Below, piece by piece: positions 10,608 through 21,739 of a stretch of 64,000 bases of DNA (its first letter is position 1; each line of letters starts with the position of its first letter). The stretch is from Plantago major (Eukaryota; Streptophyta; Magnoliopsida; Lamiales; Plantaginaceae). Below the pieces are notes generated by a model. It was not told the origin of the DNA, did not search any database, and saw only the letters and a list, made by a program, of their open reading frames with translations. Location: assembly GCA_026545765.1 (NCBI GenBank), contig CM048842.1, positions 25,458,667 through 25,522,666 of the forward strand, given 5' to 3'. A program made the translations under genes and the position numbers.

Positions 10608-11487
10608 CTGAAAGAAAGAGTTTTTAGTTAAATTCAAAGCTTGTGTAGATATTTGAGTACGAGTGTAGTTAGGTGTCTGAGTTACCTGAATGAGTACATC
10701 AGGCTCAAAGACTTGTACTACTGAGGCAGGGGGTGCCTCAGATATCTTGTTGTGATGTGGAGACTTGGATGTCTGGTCCTCATCAACTTTTCTTTCTGCT
10801 TGATCCTGAGAATTAAAATTATCACAATACTTAGGAAATTGTCATGAAAGAATTTATGCAATTAAGCTTCAATGATTTCTGAGTTTTCCACTTACTTCCT
10901 CAACAGGAGGCTCAGAATCATTTTTCGCAGAAATGTTCTCAGTTTCTGGTGTTCTTTCTGGTGATGTTGCCTTGGGGGCTTCATCAATTTCCATGGGTGC
11001 AGGGGATGTCGCAACTCTTTTCCCCTTGCACTTCTACTTCTGAATGAGCCTGTAAGTAGAAAGTATTGAGTAATTAGAGAAGAATTTATATTAACCCATA
11101 ATGAAGAATGTTTATCACTGATTTTCATATACCTTCATACTAGAAGGCTCAATGACATTTTCTTCAGAAACATTGACGGTTTCTGGGTCCTTTTCTGGCA
11201 TGTTTGCCTTATCTTCTTCTTTCTCAGTTGGAGCCTATTAGAAACATCCACTTAATTAGTTAAGTGTATTTACATATATCTGAAAAGTAATATCTTAAGA
11301 AACTCTCTATCACCTGTAGCACTGGCTCAGATTTCTTAAGAGGTGAGGTTGTAGTAGCCTCCTTCTCAGTCTTTGAGGCAAGCTTTCCAGCTTTCTAATT
11401 TCTTTGCCTGTAGCAAAGAAATTTTATTGAATAACAAGATTAATAAACACAAATTATCACAAGTAGAGAGTTAAACCATTCAGCTAC
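10608..11487 (-). other. Five-intron cluster in the aORF of element A
   Basis: Read on the minus strand the introns are 11487-11408 (80 bp), 11313-11235 (79), 11132-11050 (83), 10895-10806 (90) and 10685-10608 (78). All begin GT and end AG with T-rich 3' tracts, and all fall between codons. Exons between them are 94, 102, 154 and 120 bp here. Comparison with B and 0 gives ancestral lengths of 108, 102, 153 and 120. Intron lengths in element B are 80, 79, 83, 89 and 78. Confidence 0.78.
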
Positions 11488-13376
11488 CTGAGCAGTGTCA
11501 GGCTGATTGGTCTCTGGAACTTGTGACCCTTCTATGTTTTGGTCTTGTGGTTCCATTTCAGCTTCTTTGTTTGAAGTTTCAGGTACTTCAGACCTTTCCT
11601 AAGTATGCAACTCAGTTGCCTCCCCTGGTTGATCATTACGAGCAGATGCCTCAGTTTGATCCCTCTCATTGAGTTGGGAAACCTGCTCTTTTGCAGGATT
11701 TTCTTCAGCAATGAAAGATGCTGGTTTCTGTAACTCAAGTACCATTTGAGTAGTATCCACATCTAGTTGTGGTGATTGTTGTGCTTGAGACAGACTATTG
11801 AGTGTTGAGGCAATGGCAGTATCCCTCAACACTAAGCTATCACTCATCAGAGCATCTTCAACAAGTTTCATTCTTTCTTGCCTGATGGTGTAATTTGTCC
11901 AGTGACCTTGGACACAGTTGCTTCTTCAGCAACCTTTGAAACAGGTGCTTGTTCAGCAACCTGTGGTGTAGGTTCTTCTTCAGATACCTCTACACCAGTT
12001 ACTTTTTCAGTAACCTTAGCCCTTTTTGATTTATCTAGGACTTGAGAGATGACTAATTCATCATCTTCATCGTCAGAGCTCACATCAGCATTAGGAATTG
12101 ATTGGTCCATAATCCCTGCGGTTTCTGTAGATAGGGCTTGGTATCTATCACTACTTTCTTTAGCAGCATTGATGAGTTCATCAGCAAAGCTTTCGGCAGT
12201 AGTCTTAACATTTCTGAAAGCACTTTCTCTTGCTGAGTCTACTTGTTCAGTAGCCGATACCTCTTTTGCAGCATTGATGAGTTCATCTGCAGCGGCAGTA
12301 GGTATCTGGGAATCGACATCCTCAATGGGTGTGCCTACTGATTTTCCAGCAGACTTCTTTCGTGAAGTTCTGGGCTTCTTGGTCGCAACCTTTCCCTTAG
12401 ATACCTCTTCAGTCTTTCGCTTCTTGGAACCTTTCTGAGATCCAGTAACCTTGTTCATCAAGTTCGTATACTCATATTTGTAGAGTAGGTTATTGTTGGC
12501 TATGTCAGCCTTCTCTCTGAGCTCAAGGCCAAGCTTCTCCAACAAGTAGCATATCTTTAGACCATAGCTTACTGTGGCCTTTGGCTCAGCAATTCCCTTA
12601 GTGATTTTAGGCTCAAAGCCTTGAATCTTCTTCACAAACTTCATAAAGGCGTACTTTCCCCAATTAAAAGGGTTTTCCAGCCTTTTGTCTTGTTGTTGCA
12701 ACAAGAACATCATCATCCAGCATTCTTGGCTTATCTGGTCAGCACCTCCTTGTAGACCATCAAAGCATCTGTGAAGAATTCATGCCAACACATCCTAGTG
12801 AACCAGAAGATGTCTGGTTCTGATGTCAGCAAGCTTGAAATCAGTGGGTGTATCTGGTTTTTCAAGATCACACACATCACTGTACAGCTGTTTTACACCT
12901 TCAAGGAGATCATCATCCTTGGTGTCTATTTCAAAATCCTTTCCAAGATTTTGAAGATCAAACAACTTACAGAAAGTTGTTAAGTCCAAAAGGATTTCCT
13001 TTCCTTGGACCTTAGTTTTTATAGACACTATTGTAGTGCCTTCAGAAACACATGATATAATCCTGGAGTTATTGTAGAATTCTAACACATCCAGTGAATA
13101 AATTCCACTGGGAAGAGCAGATAGAAAACCCTTGATTTGTGCCTATTCAAGCATGTCAAGAATTAGCTTCCTATCGACTTGATTTTCAACAGCAGCCGTG
13201 AGGTATTCCTCAATCATGGCACCACCCCAAATCATTCTGTGATTTGAAGTCCAATGATCGGGATTAAAGTCTCCTACCAATCGATTGTTTACTATAACCA
13301 ACTCTGGTGCTTGCTTTTCAGCAGTACCAGTGGTAGAAGATTGGGGTTTCTGGGTAGACGAACGCTTATGAGCCAT

Positions 13377-13560
13377 CTCTTTATATAGTGCAAGTGTTTT
13401 GAATGTTTGAAAGAGATTTAGATGAGAGATTAGTGATTCTTTGCAGAAAGACTAACAGAAATTTGCAGAGGTTGAAGAATGGTTTTTGCTATTCTTGTGC
13501 AAGTCTGAATGTTGGATTAGGCGAAAGTAATTTCTTTTGCCAAAATCCTATATATATAGC
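13377..13560 (-). promoter_or_regulatory. Internal promoter and leader of the aORF, element A
   Basis: A TATA box (GCTATATATATAGG on the minus strand, 13560-13547) lies 171 bp before the aORF ATG. The text between TATA and ATG is shared with elements B and C, including a CGCCTAATCC-type motif (CTTTCGCCTAATCCAACA in A, TTTTGCCTAATCCCACA in C) 35-50 bp below the TATA box. A GCATTAAATGC palindrome lies upstream at 13636-13646. This suggests the extra gene has its own start of transcription inside the element. Confidence 0.6.
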
Positions 13561-14167
13561 AACGTAATTCATACAAATTGGTTTTGTATATACGTATCTG
13601 TGAATTCCAGACAGGCGTGGGTAAAAGTTTGTTCGGCATTAAATGCATAGTGGGCCATGTCGGAATTCAATAGTCCACTATTTACCGAGAATTAATCTCT
13701 GCCGTAAAGATCAATCGCCCATTTCATCAAGGGTCACCATTGCTTCTTCAGCATTTATCACAATCAACAATTGTAATTGTGCCCATTCAATAAATGTTGG
13801 CTATTAGCTATCTGAATCACGTTTTTGTGTGAATGAGAACCCTATTTGTATCTGATTCTATCTTATACTTGTTTTTTTTTTTCAAAGTTTTTCACAAAGA
13901 TAGAAAAAATACAAATTTCAAGATAGTAGTTAATTGTAGGCAATTGTACTATTCTCTTTTGTGTTCCCCCTTACTGAGTGATCTAGATATCTGAGTACCG
14001 TCTCAGAAATCTTCAAATAGCCATTTTACCCTTTAGCCTTTGGTTTCTGGATACCCATTCCAGATTCCTCTTTTCTGGATACCCGTTCCAGATACCTCTT
14101 CTCTGGATATCCGTTCCAGATTCCTTTTCTCTCTCCTTTGATATCTTCTTCAGATATCTGAACTTTT
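13561..14167 (-). other. Spacer between pol and the aORF promoter, element A
   Basis: No ORF. The part next to pol (13985-14165) is built of imperfect short repeats of the form GATATCTGAGTACC / TCTGGATACCCGTTCCAGAT, each containing a small inverted repeat (CTGGA...TCCAG). The part nearer the aORF has the GCATTAAATGC palindrome (13636-13646). Confidence 0.6.
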
Positions 14168-17100
14168 TCAGTTCTTTGGTAGCTCCATTAGTCCAAGACT
14201 GTGTCTTAAGGCTAAGAATCTACTTTCTTGTAGTGGCTTAGTGAAGATATCTGCAAGTTAGTCTTCAGTGCCAATCTTGAGTATCTCTATATTACCTTTT
14301 TCAACATGGTCTCTGATGAAGTGGTGTCTAACATCAATGTGCTTTGTTCTTACATGAAACTTAGGATTCTGAGTTATGGCAATGGCACTTGTGTTGTCAA
14401 AGAAAATGGGAGTTTTCTCTTCATTGAGTTCATACTCTCTGAGTTGTTGTATCCACAATATCTGTGAAGCACAACACCCAGCAGCAATATATTCAACCTC
14501 AGTGGTAGATGTGGCAATTGAATTTTGTTTCTTGCTGAACCAAGATATTAATCTAGCACCAAGAAATTGACAAGTTCCTGAGGTGCTTTTTCTATCAAGC
14601 AATGATCCAGCATAGTCGGCATCTGAATAGCCAACCAAACTCAATCCACTATCTTTTGGATACCACAATCCAACTTCTACAGTACCTTTTATATACCTCA
14701 ATATTTTCATAGCAATGTTGTAGTGTGATTGCATTGGATTTGTCTGAAATCTAGCACACACTCCAACTGCATATTGAATATCAGGTCTACTTGTAGTGAG
14801 GTACAGTAGAGATCCAATCAATTTCCTATACTTGTGTTCTTCAACACTCTTGTCAGATTCAGTATAGGTCATTTTGGTTCCAATGCTCATTGGTATCTTA
14901 GCATTCTTTTCAGAAGGCTTTAGCTTAAACTTATTGAGCATGTCCTTTGCATACTTTGTTTGACTAATGAATATTCCATCATTGAGTTGCTTGACTTGCA
15001 GCCCTAGGAAGTAATTCAATTCTCCCATCATGCTCATCTCAAATTTATATTTCATGAGTTCAGCAAAGTCTTCACAAAGTTGCTTGTCTTTAGATCCAAA
15101 TATAATGTCATCAACATATACTTGAACTAAAAGTAGTTTCCCATCATGGTTCAATGTGAAGAGTGTTTTATCAACATCTCCTTTCTTGAAACCACATTCT
15201 AGTAGGTATCTGGCCAATGTATCATACCATGCTCTTGGAGCTTGTATCAGCCCATACAGAGCTTTCTGAAGCTTATAGACCATCCTACTTTCTAAGGAAA
15301 CTTCAAAACCTGGTGGTTGCTCAACATAGACTTCCTAAGCAAGTTCACCATTTAGAAATGCACTCTTGACATCCATCTGATAAACTGTAAAGTCATTATG
15401 AGCTGCAAAGGCTAGAAAGAGTCTTATTGCATCCAATCTTGCAACTGGTGCATAAGATTCATCAAAATCTAGTCCCTCAGTCTGGGTGAATCCCTTGGCA
15501 ACCAACATAGATTTGTTTGTGGTTATTTCACCAGACTCATTCATTTTGTTTCTGAAAACCCACTTGGTTCCGATTACAGATATTCCGTCAACAAATGGAA
15601 CCAGTTTCCAGACTTTGTTTCTCTCAAATTGATCCAACTCTTCTTGCATTGCAGAGATCCAATCTTGATCCTTTAATGCTTCTTCTATAGTTTTTGGTTC
15701 AATGTTTGAGATGGAACATCCATAGAGACAATTTACATTTTCAGCGATTGCTCTTCTAGTTCTAACTCCTTGGTCTATGGGACTAATCACATCCTTTGCA
15801 GGATGATTTCTTATCCATTTCATAATGGGTTTTAAACTAGTAGGATCAATATCATTTTGATTTGAATGTGAATCAATATGATCTTGATGAGATACTTGTG
15901 CAGTATCTGATATATCTGACACATGGGAAATGCCATGGATATCTGACACTCTTTCAGTGTTAGAGATATCTGAATCTTGCATTTCAGCAATCTCATTTTC
16001 AGATACCTTTTCATGATGAAGGTACTCAGTAACCTGTTCCATTTCTGGAATTCTCATAGGAAATTCTTCATCATGTCTTAGAGTCATCTGGTTGTTACTA
16101 TGCATCAGTTGCTTTTCATCGTCAGACTCATCCTCTATTTGAATGATAGAATTGTTTCCTTCTGAGGATCCTTTTTCAGAATCTTTAATCATCAGTTCTT
16201 TGAACCTATCTAAGAGATCATCATTCAAGAGTACTTTCTTGTTTTCTTCATAGAATACTACATGAACAGATTCCTCAATCTTTTGCGTTCTTTTGTTATA
16301 GATTCTATAGGCTTTGCTATTCAGAGAATAACCAAGAAATACTCCTTCATCTGCCTTTGGTTGAAATGTTCTCAAGTATTCTTTTCCATTGTTAAGAACA
16401 AAACATCTGCAACCAAACACCCTTAGATGTTTGATACTAGGGGGTCTACCAATGAAAAGCACGTAAGGAGTTTTGTCATGGTGTTTGTTAATCAAACATC
16501 TATTTTGAGTGTAGCATGCTGTGTTTACAGCTTCAACCCAATAGATTTCACTTATCTCAGTGTCAGCAAGCATTGTTCTTGCTGCTTCTTTCAGGGTCCT
16601 ATTCTTTCTTTCTGCAACACCATTTTGTTGTGGTGTCCTTACAGAAGATAGTTGATGCTTTATACCTTTGCGGGTACAAAACTCTTTTATGTACTGGTTC
16701 ATAAACTCAGTACCATGGTCTGTTCTGATTACAGATACCTTGTCATTTTTCATGACTTCGAGCTTATTCAGCAAGTTGGGTATCTCAACCCTTGCATCAG
16801 ATTTGTGTTTGAGAAAGACAACCCAAGTGAATCTTGAGTAATCATCAACAACAACCAGACCATACTTCTTTCTTGCATAACTAGTTACAGAGGATTCAAA
16901 AAGATCCATATGTAACATTTGCAGTGGCCTTTCACTGGAATGTCTAGTTTTAGACTTGAAAGATGTCTTGGATTGTTTTCCCATTTGGCAAGCTGAGCAT
17001 ACACCTTCTTTTCTATATACCATTTTGGGTAAACCAACCACCATCTCTTTCTTGGCTAGCTTATTCGGAGTTTTGAAATTCAAGTGACTCATTCTTTTAT

Positions 17101-17533
17101 GCCAAAGACAATTTTCTTCAGTGTGGCCAGATTGACTCACCATGAGACATTCTTCAGTTGTGGCAGATGCCCAATCAGCAACATAAAGATTTCCTGTATG
17201 CCTTGCAACCAAGACTGTCTGCTTTGACTCATTGTCAATCACTTTACATAGTTTTGACTTGATCTTGACAGTGTACCCTTTGTCTACTAGTTGACTCATG
17301 CTTAGGAGATTATATTTCAATCCCTTTACATGAAGTACTTCAGAGATAGTAAGGGCTCCAAACTTCAAATTGCCAAAACCTATGGTTGGATTTTCATCTC
17401 CTCCAGCAAACCTGATAATTGGTCCATCATTGCACTTTCTGTAGTCAATCAGATTTGCTTTGTCTCCTGTCATGTGCTTCCCACATCCACTATCAAAATG
17501 CCACTTTGAATTAGTCTTTAGAGTGTTCTGCAC
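14168..17533 (-). pseudogene. pol: pol (protease, integrase, RT, RNase H), element A
   Basis: Read on the minus strand. The retropepsin motif [10 protein letters not shown] is at the N-terminus (about 17490). The pre-integrase zinc region ([10 protein letters not shown] ... CSACQMGK) follows, then the integrase core with Asp in MLHMDLF, Asp in IRTDHGTEF and Glu in NGVAERKNR. An acidic linker (about 16200-15800) leads to RT with VYVDDIIFG (about 15130) and RNase H with GYSDADYAG (about 14620). A 732-codon frame spans 17533-15335 and stops at a TAG (15335-15337) where element B has Glu. The frame then continues to a TAA at 14258 where B has Gln, and the natural end is near 14168. The enzyme core is almost intact, so the copy is fairly young. 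Confidence 0.92.
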
Positions 17534-17560
17534 AAAACAGGAAACAGGAGATTAGGTTCT
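17534..17560 (-). other. Gag-pol junction with in-frame TAA
   Basis: On the minus strand the gag frame ends GMRT-TAA and the same frame continues through TTTCCTGTTTTGTGCAG into the pol start. Element C has TAA at the identical codon. The pyrimidine-rich stretch ending CAG resembles a splice acceptor. Pol could be made by read-through, by splicing or by reinitiation; the sequence alone does not decide. Confidence 0.6.
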
Positions 17561-20000
17561 CATGCCAACAATGGAACCATCTGGACTAAAGAATCTTCCA
17601 GTAGGAATCCATTTTTGAATGAATTTCTTAGGAACATTCTTTTGTCTAACAGGAACATACGGAGGAATTTTAGTTAAATGATTAGTATCATTGTTAATAA
17701 GAACTATTTTCTTCCTTGGTGTGTTCCTTGGTGCTCCATTGGGTGCTTTCAGCAAACTTAGCTTTCCTAGCAAGATTTCTTCTAGCCCTGGCATTCAGAT
17801 TTTCAGTGGCATGATTCATCTTCCACTTCTGATAATTGCTATGAGCAATTCTAGCCTTTAACCATCATTCTTGCTCTTGTTGGTACTTACGAGCAAGTTG
17901 TTTCCCGATGGCTTTATAGCCAATACCATTCCGAGCACTTGGTGCTATCTGAGATCTTTTCTCAGCAGCTTTGCTAGTCTCTGGATAATCTATTTTCTTT
18001 CCAGAAAATGTGACATAGGAGAATTTGTCAGCTCCTGCAATTTTTCCTTTCTGAGAGACATAGCACTGTGGGTGATTGCACTTTTCAGTGTTATGTTTCT
18101 TTTCAGAAACATTCCCAACAGTTTTCCTTGGGACTTGTTTTTCCCACAAAGGCTTGGTCACAACTGCCTTTCCTTTGTCAACAACCTTAGCTTTCTGACC
18201 GATACTGTAGATTGTTTGGGAATCACCTTGCTGAGCACTAACAAATGTTCGTCTTTCATCACTCTTATTCAGAGTGGTAGAACTATCTGTGTGTGTGTCC
18301 AGCCCAAGTCCTCTCTTTTCTGAACGATCTCTTAAATAAGATTGTACTTCAGTAAGAGTGTCACTAGCTTTGGCATAAGATTGAAAAGATAATTCTTTCT
18401 TTTTGAGTTCTTCATTCTCAGAAAGAAGATCTTCACATTTCTTTTGAAGATTGGCCAATGCTTCTTTATGTGACTTTTCGGTCTCAGATATCTGAGCCTT
18501 GAGAAATGCATTTTCAGCATCCTTTTTCTCAGATATCTTGAGCATTTGTGAATTTTCCTTTACAAGAAAATTCTTTTCTTCTTCAAGAATTTTGGCTCTA
18601 GCTCGGACCATTAGAAATTCTCTTTTATAGAGATCAAGTTCTCTGCTGAGATTTTCCAGATTTTTGATTCCTTCTTCATCACTTCAATAAGTATAACAGG
18701 AAGTATGTGTTACCTCATCAGCCATTAGACAAGGTTCAATGATGGAGATATCTGGAAAGATATCTTCAGCCATTCCACACACTTCTTTCTTCTTTTGTCC
18801 AAAGTCAATTACTTCATGAGAAACACTGCACATTTCTGGAGAAGGTAGTGTGGAATCATCTGAGTCTTCATCCTCAGAATCAGACTCAATGTCTAGAGCA
18901 TCCAGTTGGAGTTGGATCTTTTTCCTTTCTTCAATAAGCACAGCTCTTTGACTTCTTTTGAAGATTCTTCTATCTTTCTTGTCACCTGTCTTAAGTTTGT
19001 TGAAGGCAGGACAATCCTTCTTGAAATGACCAGGTTTCTGACAATAGAAACATATATCATTTCCGATTTCTGCTTCCTCAAGATTTTGATGCTTTCGAAA
19101 TGCTTGTTCAAATTGAGCTTTGCATATTTTTGTACTGGTGATAGTTTGAGCCTAGATGCTTTTTCAACTTCTCTTTGGCTTTTCTTCTCTCAATTTCTCG
19201 ACTGACATATTTTCCCATTTGCTTTACAGCAAGAGCATCCACAGTCACCTCCTTGCCTTTCTTCTTTGTAGAAGTTCCTTGAGCAACTAGAGCAACATTC
19301 TGCAACTTTTCAGTTGTTTGTTCTCTTTGAGTTGTCTCATAGTCAACGGTGGCAAGGTGAGAGAAAAGTTCCACTGGAATGATATCTGGCATTCCTTGGT
19401 TAAAGTAGAAAAACTTTGTGTGCTCCCAGTTATGATTTAGACTTCTCACAATAGTCTTAATCTTTTCTGACTGGGTATATCTATTACTTTCACCAAGTGC
19501 AGCCATGTCACTCATAAGTGTTGTAAACCGGAAATCTAGTTCTTCAAGAGCTTCAAAACTTCGAACTTATTTTCCTTTGTTTTCTCAGTGCCGGCACAGA
19601 TTTCTTCAATTAGTTTCCAGGCTACTTTTGCCATTTTTGCACCCCACATTTTACACTGTATGTGCTCTGGAGTAGAACGTATGATGATATCACGAGCCTG
19701 ACTATCCAATCGATTCCTCTTAGCATCTTCCGATGTCCAGAGCTCTCTGGGCTTTGGTTCTTAAATAACTTATCGGTGTCTCCCACCGTTGACGATCCGT
19801 CTGCGTGAAGACCCATCGCTTTGTTCTTTGTCTATACCAATAGAAACCTCTATGACTTGCTTGAGTTGTTGAATGACTATTGGGCCATTCTTTATCACGT
19901 CGATCATTTCGTCACTGATGGCTTCTAGGTGGAGCATCATGTTGTTCTTCCATTTCTCATAATTCTCTAGTTTGAGAATTGGGGTGTCACTTAAAGACAT
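17552..20000 (-). pseudogene. gag: gag, element A
   Basis: Starts at ATG 20000 (MSLSDTPILKLENYEKWKNN), the copia Gag capsid type with a YEKW segment, which also matches the start in element C. One zinc knuckle of the CX2CX4HX4C kind (CFYCQKPGHFKKDC) lies near 19060-19018. It is followed by an acidic Asp/Ser patch, a Leu/Glu/Lys coiled-coil region (18611-18350) and a basic C-terminus. Frameshifts near 19780 and 19550-19620, around the zinc knuckle, and near 18650 and 17830 break it into at least six pieces. The role in the ancestor is RNA packaging and particle formation. Confidence 0.88.
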
Positions 20001-20104
20001 CCTGCAGCAAACACACTAAACAAACAAATCAAGTGTAGGTGAAAAGCAGTTAGTGGGCACTTATCTGGAATCTAGGTTCAGTGCAGAAGGCTTGGGAACC
20101 TCCT

Positions 20105-20116
20105 GCTCTGATACCA
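20105..20116 (-). promoter_or_regulatory. Primer binding site, element A
   Basis: TGGTATCAGAGC on the minus strand, two bases after the 5' LTR terminus. It is complementary to the 3' end of plant initiator tRNA-Met, the usual copia primer. Confidence 0.93.
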
Positions 20117-20118
20117 CT

Positions 20119-21734
20119 TGTTCGTCCAGATAACGGCAAAGTAAAAGACTAGAGGGGGGGCGGGGGTGAATAGTCTTTTAAAACTTTTGTCGATTTTGTC
20201 GATAAACACAGTTTCTCAGATATCTGTGAAGATATCTGATACTTAATTTCAGAGAGCGGAAGACTTTTCTATGATAAGTGCACGTGCTCAGCAAGATAAG
20301 AGTAAATACTTTGCAAGATAAATAAATCAAGTAATAAACTGCAGAAAGTAAATAACATAAGTCTTTTTATAGTGGTATCTGAAGGTGGCGTAATCCTTCA
20401 ACTAATCCACTTCGGCCTGTCTTAGACCTAGAATCCACTAAGACAGATAATTGAGGTAACCTTACAAGTATCTTCTCTAGATTCCTAAATACACTAGGTT
20501 CCCAACCAAGTTTTCCCCCTGAGTTATTCCCCGGCTTTCACAGCCAAGTACTTCCTGTACTCAGAAACCTTTTGAGCTATTCCTTAGTTTACCAAACTAA
20601 GTACTTCCTATGCTCAGTAACCTTGGAGTTATTCCTTAGTTTCCCAAACTAAGTACTTCCTGTACTCCACGCCGATTAAGGTGTTGGCTAAGGTAGTTTG
20701 TCAGGTGAGCTTATTTAATAACTTGTTCAGTTATTCAGATAGCTCTATGAATCAAGTATACTTAATACACTTTGCAATGTATGGTATCTTGTTCTTTACT
20801 GACCCAAGTCTATGATAAGTGTTCAAGAGAATGAATCTCAGATATGAAATCTTAGTTCAACTCTTTCACAAATAACAATGCTTGTTAAGGATCAGGACAC
20901 TTAGAACTTTTGTGCTACTTAGAATCAAGAGCTTTGGTCGCAACAGAAAGCTTGAAGGTAAGTAGTGTGCTTGAGAGAGCTTGTGAGAGTATTCAATATA
21001 AGTTCAGTGATCTAAGGTGTAAGTTCTGTGTGTTCTCAATCAGTCTAAGTGTTGATATTTATAGATGAATTTGAGTGCTGTTTGAATAGTATCCGTTAGG
21101 CTTAACTCAATTCAAACTATTGATATCTGAGTATAGTACTGTAGTAGGTTTGTCTTCTTCTCCGTGGCTACCGTTTTGTTCGTACATTTCACATCGCATT
21201 TAATGCAGATTATACTTTGTCCTGGCGTTAACGGAATCGCATGCTTCAAGCCTTGCACGTCCTTTTCCAGAGACTATCACAACTCCAAATACCACTTGTT
21301 AAAAATATATTATTTTCCGGAAACATAATCTTTATCCAAGGTATCTGACTGTAGATATCTATGGGCACTTTTCCTCGTTTCAGAAACCTTTTATTTCTCA
21401 TATATCTTTTGCAACACCGTTTATTTAAAAATGCTTGTGTCTTCAAGATATCTGGTCATAGGTATCTGAAAAACCTTTGTATTTAGCAATCTTGTGCAGT
21501 CTTCAGATCTTCAAAATTTGTTGAACTTTTCCTGTTGGATGCCTTCTTCTTGGTCTTCTTCAGAATAAAAATTACATTCAGAGACCTAACATCCTATACA
21601 AGATTTGCTAGGCTATCATACTTAGTGAGTTTCCTCTTTTACAATGTTTAAGTGAACCAAGAGTACTAACCACCTTTCTGAGCTAAGATAAGTCATTAGG
21701 TTGGTGATCAAAATCTAAACAGATATTCCTAACA
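20119..21734 (-). repeat. 5' LTR of element A
   Basis: 1616 bp, paired with 6214-7838. Differences include a 9-bp duplication of TTTTGTCGA-type sequence near 20187-20206 and an interrupted poly-G (7 G, one C, 5 G). The end next to the PBS reads CGAACA on the minus strand, against CCAACA in the 3' LTR. Confidence 0.93.
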
Positions 21735-21739
21735 GAAAG
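21735..21739. repeat. Target site duplication of element A (right)
   Basis: GAAAG, identical to 6209-6213. Confidence 0.9.

Larger units (their letters stand above)
8233..13376 (-). pseudogene. Downstream extra gene (aORF), element A
   Basis: Full-length but damaged copy. It starts at ATG 13376 (MAHKRSSTQK), the same start as in element B, about 170 bp below a TATA box. The N-terminal domain (13376-12720) includes an LEFYNN motif, an IRTRHLLVH motif and a segment rich in Trp and Lys, resembling the plant-transposon-protein domain of other LTR elements (family match from memory). Two basic clusters of NLS type follow (KKRK and KKPR near 12430-12350), then Glu/Ser/Val-rich spacers, five phase-0 introns (10608-11487), acidic and coiled-coil segments, a polyglutamate run from a GAA repeat (9142-9211) and the conserved C-terminal domain (8748-8233). 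Lesions: a stop replacing Lys at 13143-13145, a frameshift near 11870, a 14-bp loss in the second mini-exon and a 1-bp gain in the fourth. Function unknown. Confidence 0.8.
6214..21734 (-). mobile_element. Element A: complete 15.5 kb SIRE-like Ty1/copia retrotransposon
   Basis: On the minus strand the order is 5' LTR (21734-20119), tRNA-Met primer site, gag, protease-integrase-RT-RNase H, a spacer with its own TATA box, the extra gene (13376-8233), polypurine tract and 3' LTR (7838-6214). The termini are TG...CA and the flanks are GAAAG on both sides. The domain order integrase before RT and the YVDD motif place it in Ty1/copia. Size, LTR length and a large ORF after pol fit the SIRE/Maximus group. 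Every ORF carries stops or frameshifts, so the copy is not autonomous. Confidence 0.93.
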
